Shown: positions 39,530-48,345 of the stretch, piece after piece
Layout of the letters: each line of letters opens with the position of its first letter
Numbering within the stretch: position 1 is the first letter of the stretch
Assembly: GCA_902489475.1 (NCBI GenBank)
Contig: CABUAH010000004.1
Location: forward strand, 1-50,086
Direction of reading: 5' to 3'
DNA: 50,086 nucleotides
Source: an uncultured Oscillospiraceae bacterium
GTDB lineage: Bacteria > Bacillota > Clostridia > Oscillospirales > Ruminococcaceae
Notes under the pieces: generated by a model
Databases searched by the model: none
The model's input: only the letters and a program-made list of their open reading frames with translations
What the model was told of the DNA's origin: nothing
Program-made: the position numbers and the translations under genes

Positions 39530-40485
39530 TATTTTGTTCCTCCTTTCAGTTCAACTTTTTCACCCATTGTAAGACGAAGGAATATATCCTCAAGCGACAT
39601 CTCGCTTGTCCTAAGCTCGATTATATACCAGTTTCTTCCCGCCATTCGAGTAAAAAGCTCCCGTCTTATATCCTTATTCTCTTCAGACTCTATTACAAAC
39701 TCGCTGTACTCATTTTTCTCGGCAATAAGGCTTACCTTTATTACTCCTGGTATTCCTTCAATAAGCTCCTTGATCTCTTTTGCAGGTCCGTCGATTTTTG
39801 CCGAAAGCTTATGCTCTCCCGCAAGAGCTGTTGAAAGATTCTCCGCCGTATCGTTTGCAACAATCTTTCCCTGATTGATAACAACTATTTTGTCGCAAAC
39901 CGCCTGAACCTCAGAAAGAATGTGCGAGGACAAAATAACAGTATGGTTTTTGCCGAGCTTCTTTATAAGGGTTCTTATCTCGATAATCTGTGACGGATCA
40001 AGTCCGACCGTCGGCTCATCCAAGATCAAAACGTTTGGATTTCCGACAAGCGCCTGGGCGAGTCCGACTCTTTGCTTATAACCTTTTGAAAGATTCTTTA
40101 TAACTCTTTTGTAAACATTGTCAATCTTTACAAGCCTGCAAATATCCGCAATGTGAGTATTTCTCGGAAGCTTGCATTTTTTTAAATCGTAAACAAAGTT
40201 TAAGTACTCCTTAACCGTCATGTCCATATAAAGCGGCGGAAGTTCAGGAAGATACCCAATATTTGCTTTTGCTTTTATAGGATCCTTTAAAATATCCTTT
40301 CCGTCAATCAAAGCCTCTCCGTTTGTCGACGAAATATATCCTGTGAGGATATTCATAGTCGTTGACTTTCCCGCTCCGTTCGGACCTAAAAATCCAAGTA
40401 TTTCGCCGTCATTTGCAGTAAACGAAATTCCGTCAACCGCCTTTTTATCACCGAAATGCTTAGAAAGATTTTTAACTTCTATCAT
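39529..40485 (-). CDS. ABC transporter ATP-binding protein (GldA-like)
   Basis: A 318-residue ATPase of the ABC-2 exporter type. Motifs: Walker A GPNGAGKST near residue 34, LSKGYKQRVGLAQAL signature, Walker B VLILDEPTVGLDP, and switch SSHILSEVQ. The C-terminal 90 residues form the extra domain common in this subfamily. AAGGAGGG precedes the ATG. It is the first gene of the operon ATPase-permease-GldG-DUF4340. A family-2 repeat fills the region upstream; no promoter is obvious between it and gltX. Confidence 0.93.
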   Translation of the reverse strand: MIEVKNLSKHFGDKKAVDGISFTANDGEILGFLGPNGAGKSTTMNILTGYISSTNGEALIDGKDILKDPIKAKANIGYLPELPPLYMDMTVKEYLNFVYDLKKCKLPRNTHIADICRLVKIDNVYKRVIKNLSKGYKQRVGLAQALVGNPNVLILDEPTVGLDPSQIIEIRTLIKKLGKNHTVILSSHILSEVQAVCDKIVVINQGKIVANDTAENLSTALAGEHKLSAKIDGPAKEIKELIEGIPGVIKVSLIAEKNEYSEFVIESEENKDIRRELFTRMAGRNWYIIELRTSEMSLEDIFLRLTMGEKVELKGGTK

Positions 40486-40507
40486 TTATCTGTCCCTCCT
40501 TAAGGGC

Positions 40508-40649
40508 TTCAATAAGGGGCACCGCCCCGTCATTTAACAAGTGAACGAAGGGCGAAGCCCCTTAGGATTTCAGTAGGGGATTTATGTCCCCTACTGAAAG
40601 ACGTAGATGACCGCCGCCTAAGAGGCGGGGGACATCCGTTCACGGTTAT
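40508..40649. repeat. Structured intergenic repeat, family 2, solo copy
   Basis: About 142 bases. GGGGCACCGCCCC is at the left, then an outer stem GTGAACG/CGTTCAC enclosing three hairpins: GGGCGAAGCCC, CAGTAGGGGA...TCCCCTACTG, and CCGCCT-AAG-AGGCGG followed by GGGGACATC. It matches 28531-28669 nearly throughout and has intact hairpins where that copy has decayed. It begins TTCAATAAGG and ends CACGGTTAT. No gene. Confidence 0.9.
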
Positions 40650-40689
40650 GTCTTATACCAATTAATTGTAAAGTACATTTGTGATAGTA

Positions 40690-42138
40690 TTATGAAAGCT
40701 TTTCAATGCCTGCTTCTATTCTTCTTAAAGACTCCTCTTTACCTAAAATTCGGCAAATCTCTATTCCACCGCCGGGCGTAAAGCTTTTTCCCGACAGAGC
40801 AACTCTAAGCGGCCACAAAACAATTCCGTTTTTAACGCCGAGCTTTTCAATAAGTCCAAAAAGCGCCTCGTGGACATTTTCTTCTGTCCATTCGTCAACT
40901 GCCCTTAGTACCGGCAAAATTTCCTTTAATGATTCAAGAGAATTTTCCTCATTTGTTTTCATTTTCTTGTGACAGTAAAGAGAAGTATCGTAGTCAGGAA
41001 GCTTGTCGATAAAATCAACCTGTTCCGGGATCTCTGTAAACAGCTCCGTTCTCGGCTTCAAAAGCGATGCGATAAATGCAATATCAGCGTCTTCTCTTTT
41101 AACCGTTTCTCTGATATAAGGCTCTGCGGCTTTTGCAAAATCCTCATCGCTCATCTTTTTAATGTATACTCCGTTCATAGCTCTTAGCTTCACAGGGTCA
41201 AAGATTGCAGGGGATTTTGAAATTCCCGAAATGTCAAATTCATCTATGAGCTCATCAAGAGTAAATATCTCGTTTTCACCCTTAGGCGCCCAGCCCAATA
41301 GTGCAATGTAGTTTAACACAGCCTCTTTTAAATATCCCTTTTTCATAAGGTCTTGATAAGATGCGTCGCCATCTCTCTTTGAAAGCTTGTGCTGCTTGTC
41401 CTTCATGATATGCTCAACATGGATATATACAGGTACTTCCCATCCAAAAGCTTTATACAAAAGATTGTATTTCGGTGCGCTTGAAAGATACTCGTTTCCC
41501 CTTACAACATGAGTTATTCCCATAAGATGATCGTCAACAACATTTGCGAAGTTATATGTCGGAAGTCCGTCAGTCTTAATTAAAATCTGATCGTCAAGCG
41601 TTGAGTTCTCAACCGTTATATCTCCGTAAAGCTCATCGTGAAACGTTGTTGTTCCCTCTAAAGGAACCTTTTGTCTTATAACATATGGTGTTCCCTCGGC
41701 AAGCTTTTTTTCTACCTCTTCCTTTGAAAGATTTCTGCAATGACGGTCATACATCGGCATAACTCCGCTTGCTTCCTGAACAGCCTTAAGCTCGTCAAGG
41801 CGCTCCTTGTCACAGAAGCAGTAATATGCCTCTCCCTTTTCAACAAGCTCCTCGGCATATTTTTTAAACATACCCATTCTCTCAGACTGAATATAAGGTC
41901 CAACAGGTCCGCCTATATCAGGTCCCTCGTCCCAGTTAAGACCGCATTCACGAAGAGTGTCATAGATAACCTGAGTTGCGCCCTCAATATATCTTTCACG
42001 GTCGGTATCTTCGATCCTCAAAATAAAATCTCCGCCGTTTTTCTTTGCGATAATATAGGTAAAAAGCGCAGTTCTTAAATTACCTATGTGCATATAGCCC
42101 GTCGGTGACGGAGCAAATCGTGTTCGTACCTTGTTCAT
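40690..42138 (-). CDS. gltX: Glutamyl-tRNA synthetase
   Basis: Attaches glutamate to tRNA-Glu. In 482 residues it has the class I motifs FAPSPTGYMHIGNLRTALF (HIGH-like) and KLSKRDG (KMSKS-like), with ILRIEDTDRERY and VVDDHLMGITHVVRG between. GGAAGGGAAG precedes the ATG. It overlaps ribF by one base and is the last gene of the nusA operon here. In clostridia lacking GlnRS it may also serve tRNA-Gln, but the indirect-pathway genes are not in the window. Confidence 0.97.
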   Translation of the reverse strand: MNKVRTRFAPSPTGYMHIGNLRTALFTYIIAKKNGGDFILRIEDTDRERYIEGATQVIYDTLRECGLNWDEGPDIGGPVGPYIQSERMGMFKKYAEELVEKGEAYYCFCDKERLDELKAVQEASGVMPMYDRHCRNLSKEEVEKKLAEGTPYVIRQKVPLEGTTTFHDELYGDITVENSTLDDQILIKTDGLPTYNFANVVDDHLMGITHVVRGNEYLSSAPKYNLLYKAFGWEVPVYIHVEHIMKDKQHKLSKRDGDASYQDLMKKGYLKEAVLNYIALLGWAPKGENEIFTLDELIDEFDISGISKSPAIFDPVKLRAMNGVYIKKMSDEDFAKAAEPYIRETVKREDADIAFIASLLKPRTELFTEIPEQVDFIDKLPDYDTSLYCHKKMKTNEENSLESLKEILPVLRAVDEWTEENVHEALFGLIEKLGVKNGIVLWPLRVALSGKSFTPGGGIEICRILGKEESLRRIEAGIEKLS

Positions 42139-43028
42139 TATAAAACTTCCCTTCCTGCATTTTGTATATCACGGTCAACCTGCTCTTTAAGCTTTTCGAG
42201 CGAGGAAAACCTTTTTTCTTCTCTTAAAAATTTAACAAGTCTTACGCTTAGCTTTTCGCCGTATAAATTTCCGCTGTAGCCTAAAATATGAGTTTCTATC
42301 AAAGGCTCTTTATTTTGAACGGTCGGCTTTACTCCGACATTAGAAACGCCCTTGTATATTTCTCCGTTGATTAAAACCTCGGTAAGATATACGCCGAATT
42401 TCGGCAAAACCGTTTTTTTCGGAATAGGCTGATTGATGGTCGGAAAATTAAGAGTTCTTCCTATTTCATTCCCGTGGATAACCTTTTCAAAATACCCGAA
42501 TTTCTCATAAAGCATATCGTTTGCCGAAGAGATGTCTCCGCTTATCAAAGCGTTTTTGATTCTCGTGGAGGAAACTGCTTGTCCTTTATACATAACAGGC
42601 GGCGTAACGCTTAGTTTAACGCCGTATTTGCGGCACAGATCCAAAAGCTTCGGCACTCCTGCCTCCGCTCCCTTACCGAAGCGAAAATCCTCACCGCAAA
42701 AAACCCATTTCGCATTAAACGCTTCAACCAAAATATCCTTTACAAAGTCCTCTGCCGACATATCCTTAAAATCCAAAAAACTCGGCGAAAGCACATAATC
42801 AATGTTAAGACCTTTTAAAATTTCAAGCTTTTTCTCATCGGGGTAAATCACCCCTTTATTTCCTTTTGTTGTGACTGTTTCACTTAAAAAAGTAAACACC
42901 GCTGTTTTAAGTCCGCTTTTCATTGCCGAATTTAATACTGCTCTGTGTCCTATATGAACACCGTCAAAAATCCCAAGAGAAACCGCTGTCGGTTCACCGT
43001 TTGTAATATTCTCCACTCCTGCGCTCAC
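42138..43028 (-). CDS. ribF: Bifunctional riboflavin kinase/FMN adenylyltransferase
   Basis: Converts riboflavin to FMN and then FAD. The N-terminal adenylyltransferase domain has LGIFDGVHIGHRAVL and SSTRIKNALISGDI; the C-terminal kinase domain has EIGRTLNFPTINQPIP and GVSNVGVKPTVQ. The length of 296 is normal. The start is uncertain: GTG at 43028 has GAGG almost touching it, and a GTG four codons later is an alternative. It follows truB by 20 bases and overlaps gltX. FMN from this enzyme serves the NuoF-like subunit among others. Confidence 0.95.
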   Translation of the reverse strand: MSAGVENITNGEPTAVSLGIFDGVHIGHRAVLNSAMKSGLKTAVFTFLSETVTTKGNKGVIYPDEKKLEILKGLNIDYVLSPSFLDFKDMSAEDFVKDILVEAFNAKWVFCGEDFRFGKGAEAGVPKLLDLCRKYGVKLSVTPPVMYKGQAVSSTRIKNALISGDISSANDMLYEKFGYFEKVIHGNEIGRTLNFPTINQPIPKKTVLPKFGVYLTEVLINGEIYKGVSNVGVKPTVQNKEPLIETHILGYSGNLYGEKLSVRLVKFLREEKRFSSLEKLKEQVDRDIQNAGREVL

Positions 43029-43048
43029 CCTCTTTTAATCAAATACAG

Positions 43049-43933
43049 TCAATAAAAATTCTTTATTCTTTTTGTTTTGTTCTCTTTTACATCCGTTTGC
43101 AAAAGTCCTAAAAACTCACTGTTAAAGCCGTATACCCGATATGTGTCGTCCTTAGCGCCTATCTGATCAGCCCGTAGCATTACTCCGTTTTTATAAAGCC
43201 ACGTTCGCTTTTCATCAAGCGTTATGCTTTCAAAACATTCAAAAGCTTTGTCGGTTGAAATCAAAGCGTTTTGAAGCTCTCCCTTTTCCTTAAGCCGTTG
43301 AAGCTCATCAATTTTAAAAGCCTCGCTTAGCGAAAATCCGCCCGAAGCATCACGCCTAAGCGCCGTCATCGTTCCTATCGTATTAAGCTTACTTGCAATA
43401 TCACTAATAAGCGTTCTTATGTATGTTCCCTTTGAACAGATAACATAAATATCCCCGCTTTGATTCTTTTCATCAAAGTTTAATATGTCAAGCTGATAAA
43501 TATGCGCTTCTCTTTCGGGACGCTCAACCTCAATTCCCTTTCTCGCAAGCGAGTAGAGCTTTTGTCCGTTTATTTTTATAGCCGAATACATCGGAGGGAT
43601 CTGCTTTATATCACCCAGAAAACCCTTTGCCGCTGCGACAAATTCATTTTGACTGACAAAGCTTTCCTGTCTTTTTAAAACCTCTCCCCAAATATCCTCC
43701 GTATCGGTTTTTATTCCCAGCTTAAACGAAGCGGTATACGCTTTTTTTCCGTTCGGTAAAATGTCGCAGGCTTTTGTCGCCTTTCCGATGAATACCGGCA
43801 GAACCCCTGTCGCCATCGGATCAAGAGTTCCTGCGTGCCCTATTCTTTTCGTTTCAAAAATCCCTCTAAGCTTTGCGCACACATCAAACGATGTAAAGTC
43901 CGCAGGCTTATCTACAACAACTATTCCGTCCAC
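43049..43933 (-). CDS. truB: tRNA pseudouridine(55) synthase TruB
   Basis: Makes pseudouridine 55 in the T-loop of tRNAs. The 294 residues begin MDGIVVVDKPADFTSFDVCAKLRGIF and contain the catalytic aspartate in GHAGTLDPMATGVLPV. The start is GTG, two bases after the nrnA stop, with GGAG 11 bases upstream, so it is tightly coupled. The middle (PPMYSAIKINGQKLYSLARKGIEVERP) is conserved, and the C-terminus is short on the PUA side. Operon position between nrnA and ribF is typical. Confidence 0.95.
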   Translation of the reverse strand: MDGIVVVDKPADFTSFDVCAKLRGIFETKRIGHAGTLDPMATGVLPVFIGKATKACDILPNGKKAYTASFKLGIKTDTEDIWGEVLKRQESFVSQNEFVAAAKGFLGDIKQIPPMYSAIKINGQKLYSLARKGIEVERPEREAHIYQLDILNFDEKNQSGDIYVICSKGTYIRTLISDIASKLNTIGTMTALRRDASGGFSLSEAFKIDELQRLKEKGELQNALISTDKAFECFESITLDEKRTWLYKNGVMLRADQIGAKDDTYRVYGFNSEFLGLLQTDVKENKTKRIKNFY

Positions 43934-43935
43934 CG

Positions 43936-44877
43936 TTAAAGATACTCCGAAATTTTGTTTATGACCTTTTCGATAACCTCATAAAGCTCGCCGTTAATTT
44001 CGCATCCTGCTGCACGGATATGTCCGCCGCCGCCGAATGAAGCGCATATTTCAGAAGCGTTAAGCTCGTTTGTAGTTCTCAGAGAAATCTTATAAACTCC
44101 CGTTGCCTTCTCCTTAACGGTAACTCCTGCACATACTCCCTCGATTGTCAGAGGGAAAGACGATATAGATTCAATTTCAGAAAGATCCACTCCGTACTTT
44201 TGCAGAATACTAAGGCTTATGACGTTTACCGCTACACGTTCCTGACAGAAATACTTCATCTCAGAGGTTATCGCACGTTCTGCCGCAACAACATTTTTGC
44301 TCTTTACTTCAAACATCTTTCTGTTGATGTGATAAAAATCCGCTCCCGCTTCAATAAGCTTTGCAGCATACATATGCGCTCTGGAATCGGTATTTTGAAA
44401 TTTAAAACAGCCCGTATCTGTTGCAATTCCCGTATAAAGAAAAGATGCAATCTGCTTTGTCATTCCGCCGGCTTCGCTTATTATCTCATACATAATCATC
44501 GCCGCAGCTCCGGCTGTTGAATCAAGACAGGTTTCTTTTGCATATTTTTTGTTGGAAACATGGTGGTCAATACAAATATCAACCGCTCCCGGCTGCTGAT
44601 ATTTTTTAAGGTTGTCACCCATTAGCTTTGTGTCCGCAATATCAACCGCTATTACAAACTTTTCATCGAACTCTTCAGGTGTATACCAATCATATAAAAA
44701 ATCATATCTTTGGGGCAGTTCTTCTGTATTTATAACATTTGCGTGCTTTCCCGAATTTCTCAAAAACGCACAAAGAGCAAATCCGCTTCCCAAGGTATCT
44801 CCGTCCGGGCTTTTATGTGTCAAAATTGTAAAATTGTCATTATTTCTTAATGCCTGTAATACCTCTTGTGTATCCAT
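43936..44877 (-). CDS. nrnA: DHH/DHHA1 family phosphoesterase NrnA (oligoribonuclease / pAp phosphatase)
   Basis: Degrades short oligoribonucleotides and 3'-phosphoadenosine 5'-phosphate. In 313 residues it shows the DHH motifs HKSPDGDTLGSGFAL, VAVDIADTKLMG and IDHHVSNK, and the DHHA1 end GGGGHIRAAGCEI. AGGGGGCGGA precedes the ATG. It lies between rbfA and truB, the usual place in Firmicutes. Family members can also act on cyclic dinucleotide products; which substrates matter here is not known. Confidence 0.93.
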   Translation of the reverse strand: MDTQEVLQALRNNDNFTILTHKSPDGDTLGSGFALCAFLRNSGKHANVINTEELPQRYDFLYDWYTPEEFDEKFVIAVDIADTKLMGDNLKKYQQPGAVDICIDHHVSNKKYAKETCLDSTAGAAAMIMYEIISEAGGMTKQIASFLYTGIATDTGCFKFQNTDSRAHMYAAKLIEAGADFYHINRKMFEVKSKNVVAAERAITSEMKYFCQERVAVNVISLSILQKYGVDLSEIESISSFPLTIEGVCAGVTVKEKATGVYKISLRTTNELNASEICASFGGGGHIRAAGCEINGELYEVIEKVINKISEYL

Positions 44878-44895
44878 TATTTCCGCCCCCTAGAA

Positions 44896-45237
44896 TCATT
44901 CGTCTTTCAACAGTTCATTTATTCTCGCACTGTGCTCCATAGAATTGTCCGCATAAAATTTCAGCTCCGGGCATTTTTTTAAATGAAGTGCGTTTGAAAT
45001 ATCCCTTTTGATAATTCCCTTCGCACTTTCAAAGCCTTTTACGGCTTCCTTTGCCTGTTCATATCCCTCAATAGACGATACAAAAACTTTGCAATAAGAT
45101 CCGTCAGAAGAAACCTCGCATCTGACTATTGTCAGCATCATAGCTCCTGAAATTCTGGGATCTTTTAAATCACGGATCTTTGAGGATATAATTCTTTTAA
45201 TATCCTCGCCCATTCTATATGCCTTTAATCCTGCCAT
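44896..45237 (-). CDS. rbfA: 30S ribosome-binding factor A
   Basis: A ribosome assembly factor with a KH-like fold that binds the 30S subunit. The 113 residues begin MAGLKAYRMGEDIKRIISSKIRDLKDPRISG and contain the conserved VSSDGSYCKVFVS and CPELKFYADNSMEHSARINELL. The frame reaches 45255, but GAGAGG precedes the ATG at 45237. It follows infB by 18 bases. Confidence 0.95.
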   Translation of the reverse strand: MAGLKAYRMGEDIKRIISSKIRDLKDPRISGAMMLTIVRCEVSSDGSYCKVFVSSIEGYEQAKEAVKGFESAKGIIKRDISNALHLKKCPELKFYADNSMEHSARINELLKDE

Positions 45238-45255
45238 AAATAAACCTCTCAACAA

Positions 45256-47730
45256 CTAATCTCTGTATTCTTCCATATAAAACGCTTCTAAGATGTCGCC
45301 CTCTTTAATATCGGAGAATTTCTCAAGCGTAATTCCGCATTCATAGCCCTCTGAAACTTCCTTGACATCGTCCTTAAAACGTCTAAGCGATGACATTTTG
45401 TCCTCTGCGACAACAATACCGTCACGAACTACTCTAATCTGGTTATTTCTTCCGACCTTACCGCTTAACACATAGCTTCCGGCAACCTGACCGACGCTTG
45501 AAAGCTTCATAACCTGTCTTACCTCAACTCTTGCCGTTTCAATCTCTCTGAACTTCGGCGCAAGCATTCCCTTCATAGCGTCACCGATTTCTTCGATTGC
45601 ATCATAAATAATTCTGTAAAGGCGAATATCAACTCCGTCATGCTCAGCATTTGCCTTAGCGATCGGATCAGGTCTTACGTTAAAGCCGACAATTATAGCG
45701 TTTGAAGCAGAAGCTAGCATTACATCTCCCTCCGAAACAGCTCCAACTGCGCCGTGAATAACCTTAACTCTTACTTCTTCGTTTGAAAGCTTTTCAAGAG
45801 ATTGCTTAACCGCTTCTACAGAACCCTGTACGTCTGCCTTTACAATAATAGGAAGCTCTTTTCTCTCTCCCTCGGAAATCTGGCTGAAGAGATTGTCAAG
45901 AGTAACCTTTGTCTGCTGGCTGAATATTTCTTCTTTAGCCTGATGCTTTCTCTGCTCGACAAGCTCTCTTGCAAGCTTTTCGTCAGCTACGGCATTAAAG
46001 GTATCTCCTGCGTCAGGAACTTCTCCCAGTCCTGTAATCTCAACCGGTGTACTCGGTCCTGCTTCGGTAATATCCATTCCCTTGTCGTTTTTCATGGTTC
46101 TTACTCTTCCGACGCTTGTTCCTGCAATTATTGCATCGCCGTGCTTAAGCGTTCCGTTTTGAACCAAGAGCGTTGCAATAGGTCCTCTTCCCTTATCAAG
46201 ACGTGCTTCTATTACAGTTCCCTTTGCAAATCTGTTAGGATTAGCCTTAAGCTCCTTTACTTCAGCGACAAGCAGTACGCTTTCCAAAAGATCATTTATA
46301 CCCATTCCGGTTAATGCTGATACGGGAACGCATATAACATCTCCTCCCCAGTCTTCAACCAAAAGGTCATGCTCGGTAAGCTCCTGTTTAATTCTTTCAG
46401 GGTTTGCCCCCTCTTTATCCATTTTATTTATTGCGACGATAATTGTTACTCCCGCAGCTTTAGCGTGGTTTATAGCTTCAACCGTCTGAGGCATAATTCC
46501 GTCGTCCGCCGCAACAACCAGTATAGCAATGTCGGTAGCCTGTGCTCCTCTTAACCGCATTGCGGTGAATGCCTCATGTCCCGGAGTATCGAGGAAGGTA
46601 ATCTTCTTTCCGCTGACATCAACCTGATATGCGCCTATATGCTGAGTGATTCCTCCAGCTTCTCCCTCGGTTACGTTTGAGTTTCTTATTCTGTCAAGAA
46701 TAGATGTCTTACCGTGGTCAACGTGTCCCATAACAACGACAACAGGGCATCTTTCAACAAGATCCTCTTCTTTGTCCTCCTCGTCAACGATAAGTCTTTC
46801 CTCGATAGTTACTACAACCTCTTTTTCAACCTTTGCTCCAAGCTCTTCAGCAACAAGAGATGCCGTGTCGAAGTCAATCACTTCATTGATTGATGCAAAA
46901 ATTCCAAGCCCCATAAGCTTTTTGATAACCTCAGTTGCAACAACCTTAAGTCTTGCAGCAAGATCCGATACACTTATTTCATCCGGAATCTTTACCTTGA
47001 GCTTCATCTTTCTTGCTCTTTCAAGCTCCAAGCGCTGAAGCTTCTGCTGCTCGGTTTCTCTTTTTGTGGAATACTTCTGCTTTTTGTGCTGCTGAGATTT
47101 CTGTGTAAGCTTTTGCTTTTTAGAATAGTTATCCTTGCCTCTGCCCTGACGGGAATCAGCAAGTGTATCGTATTTTTCATTGTATTTATCAAGCTCTACA
47201 TAAGAACCTCTTGTGTCTATTGTTCTTACGTTTGCGCCGGACTTTTGCTCGGAAACAGTATACGAACCTTTGGTTTCATTTCCTCCGGTATTGAGCTTTA
47301 GTCGCTCACCTTTTTCCTTTTTCTTTGCAGGTTCTTTCTTCTTAGGCTGATGCTTAGGTGCTTCCTGTACAGGCTTTTCTTCGGTTTTCTTCTTTTCCTT
47401 TTGTGCAGTGTCAGGCTTTATGTCAGCCGCAGCCTTTTCTTTTTTCTCTGCCGCTTTCTTTGGCTTTTCAGCAGGCTTTTTCTTCGGAGCTTCAACGGGC
47501 TTTTTCTCTTCCGTTTTCTTCGGTTCATTTGCACTGTTAAAATAATCATTAAAGCTCGTCACGGTATTCTTCTGAGAAAAATACTCCAAAACGAAGTTTA
47601 TCTCCTTGTCCTCAAGAACACTCACTGTTTTCTTTGTTTCGCCGAATGCATCTTCAAGGCACTTAACAACCTCCGCATTGCTCAATTTCAAATCCTTTGC
47701 AAGTTCGTTTAATTTATATTTTGTCGCCAT
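45256..47730 (-). CDS. infB: Translation initiation factor IF-2
   Basis: The GTPase that brings initiator tRNA to the ribosome. The 824 residues have a small N-terminal domain, a long charged Lys/Glu/Pro-rich linker (about 70-230), and the G domain (about 325-500) with GHVDHGKTSILD, DTPGHEAFTAMR and NKMDK, followed by domains II-IV. AAGGAGG precedes the ATG. A TTG or GTG internal start giving a shorter form, as in other bacteria, cannot be excluded but I did not find a compelling one. It lies in the nusA operon between ylxQ and rbfA. Confidence 0.97.
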   Translation of the reverse strand: MATKYKLNELAKDLKLSNAEVVKCLEDAFGETKKTVSVLEDKEINFVLEYFSQKNTVTSFNDYFNSANEPKKTEEKKPVEAPKKKPAEKPKKAAEKKEKAAADIKPDTAQKEKKKTEEKPVQEAPKHQPKKKEPAKKKEKGERLKLNTGGNETKGSYTVSEQKSGANVRTIDTRGSYVELDKYNEKYDTLADSRQGRGKDNYSKKQKLTQKSQQHKKQKYSTKRETEQQKLQRLELERARKMKLKVKIPDEISVSDLAARLKVVATEVIKKLMGLGIFASINEVIDFDTASLVAEELGAKVEKEVVVTIEERLIVDEEDKEEDLVERCPVVVVMGHVDHGKTSILDRIRNSNVTEGEAGGITQHIGAYQVDVSGKKITFLDTPGHEAFTAMRLRGAQATDIAILVVAADDGIMPQTVEAINHAKAAGVTIIVAINKMDKEGANPERIKQELTEHDLLVEDWGGDVICVPVSALTGMGINDLLESVLLVAEVKELKANPNRFAKGTVIEARLDKGRGPIATLLVQNGTLKHGDAIIAGTSVGRVRTMKNDKGMDITEAGPSTPVEITGLGEVPDAGDTFNAVADEKLARELVEQRKHQAKEEIFSQQTKVTLDNLFSQISEGERKELPIIVKADVQGSVEAVKQSLEKLSNEEVRVKVIHGAVGAVSEGDVMLASASNAIIVGFNVRPDPIAKANAEHDGVDIRLYRIIYDAIEEIGDAMKGMLAPKFREIETARVEVRQVMKLSSVGQVAGSYVLSGKVGRNNQIRVVRDGIVVAEDKMSSLRRFKDDVKEVSEGYECGITLEKFSDIKEGDILEAFYMEEYRD

Positions 47731-47748
47731 AGGTAATTTACTACCTCC

Positions 47749-48072
47749 TTAATAAGTAATATCGTCTAAAGAAATTTCTTCGATAAGCGTTTTTGCTTTT
47801 TTATAAAAGCCCGAATCCAAAACGGCTATTATGCCGACTTTTTTTCCAAGCTGTTCTCCGACCTCATCCATAGTCATTGCGAGAGAATAAAGCGGAACAT
47901 TGTCAAGTGAGCAGAAAAATTTAACTTCTTTAAGACTTTTCTGTGAGATGTCGTCCGCCACGCAAACACATCTTGCTTCCTTCGACCTGCAAGCGTCCTT
48001 TGCCATATCCATTCCAAGTGCAAGCTTAGACGCTCTTCTCGCCATTGTCAAAAGCCCCATTATTTTATTCAT
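47749..48072 (-). CDS. ylxQ: L7Ae-family ribosomal-like protein YlxQ
   Basis: A 107-residue L7Ae/L30e-fold protein that binds kink-turn RNA. It starts MNKIMGLLTMARRASKLALGMDMAKDACRSKEARCVCVADDISQ, the RNA-binding face. The frame extends to 48114 but ATG at 48072, just inside the end of ylxR, fits the family. It overlaps ylxR by eight bases. The exact target RNA is not known. Operon place ylxR-ylxQ-infB is classical. Confidence 0.93.
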   Translation of the reverse strand: MNKIMGLLTMARRASKLALGMDMAKDACRSKEARCVCVADDISQKSLKEVKFFCSLDNVPLYSLAMTMDEVGEQLGKKVGIIAVLDSGFYKKAKTLIEEISLDDITY

Positions 48073-48331
48073 CCGAAAGCTCACTCTCCATCCTGTTGTA
48101 TACGTCCTCGTCAATCATACACGAAAAGCTTTTTTCAAATCTATGCTTCTTTCTAGCTTCGTTAAAACATTTAAGGCTGTGGCAAATATACGCTCCTCTT
48201 CCTTGCATTTTACCCGTAAGGTCAAGCGATATTTCACCGTCCTTTGATTTTACCACTCTTATCATTTCCCGCTTTGGCTTTGCCTCGCCACAGCCAAGAC
48301 ATAAACGCATCGGAATTTTCTTTGTTTTCAT
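48065..48331 (-). CDS. ylxR: YlxR family RNA-binding protein (DUF448, RnpM-like)
   Basis: An 88-residue protein of the YlxR family. It shows the conserved PMRLCLGCGEAKPKREMIRVV and GRGAYICHSLKCFNEARKKHRFEKSF. Family members bind RNA, and one has been linked to the RNase P RNA (RnpM). GAAGG precedes the ATG. It overlaps ylxQ and lies 14 bases after nusA. Confidence 0.94.
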   Translation of the reverse strand: MKTKKIPMRLCLGCGEAKPKREMIRVVKSKDGEISLDLTGKMQGRGAYICHSLKCFNEARKKHRFEKSFSCMIDEDVYNRMESELSDE

Positions 48332-48345
48332 ATAAAACCTTCTTA

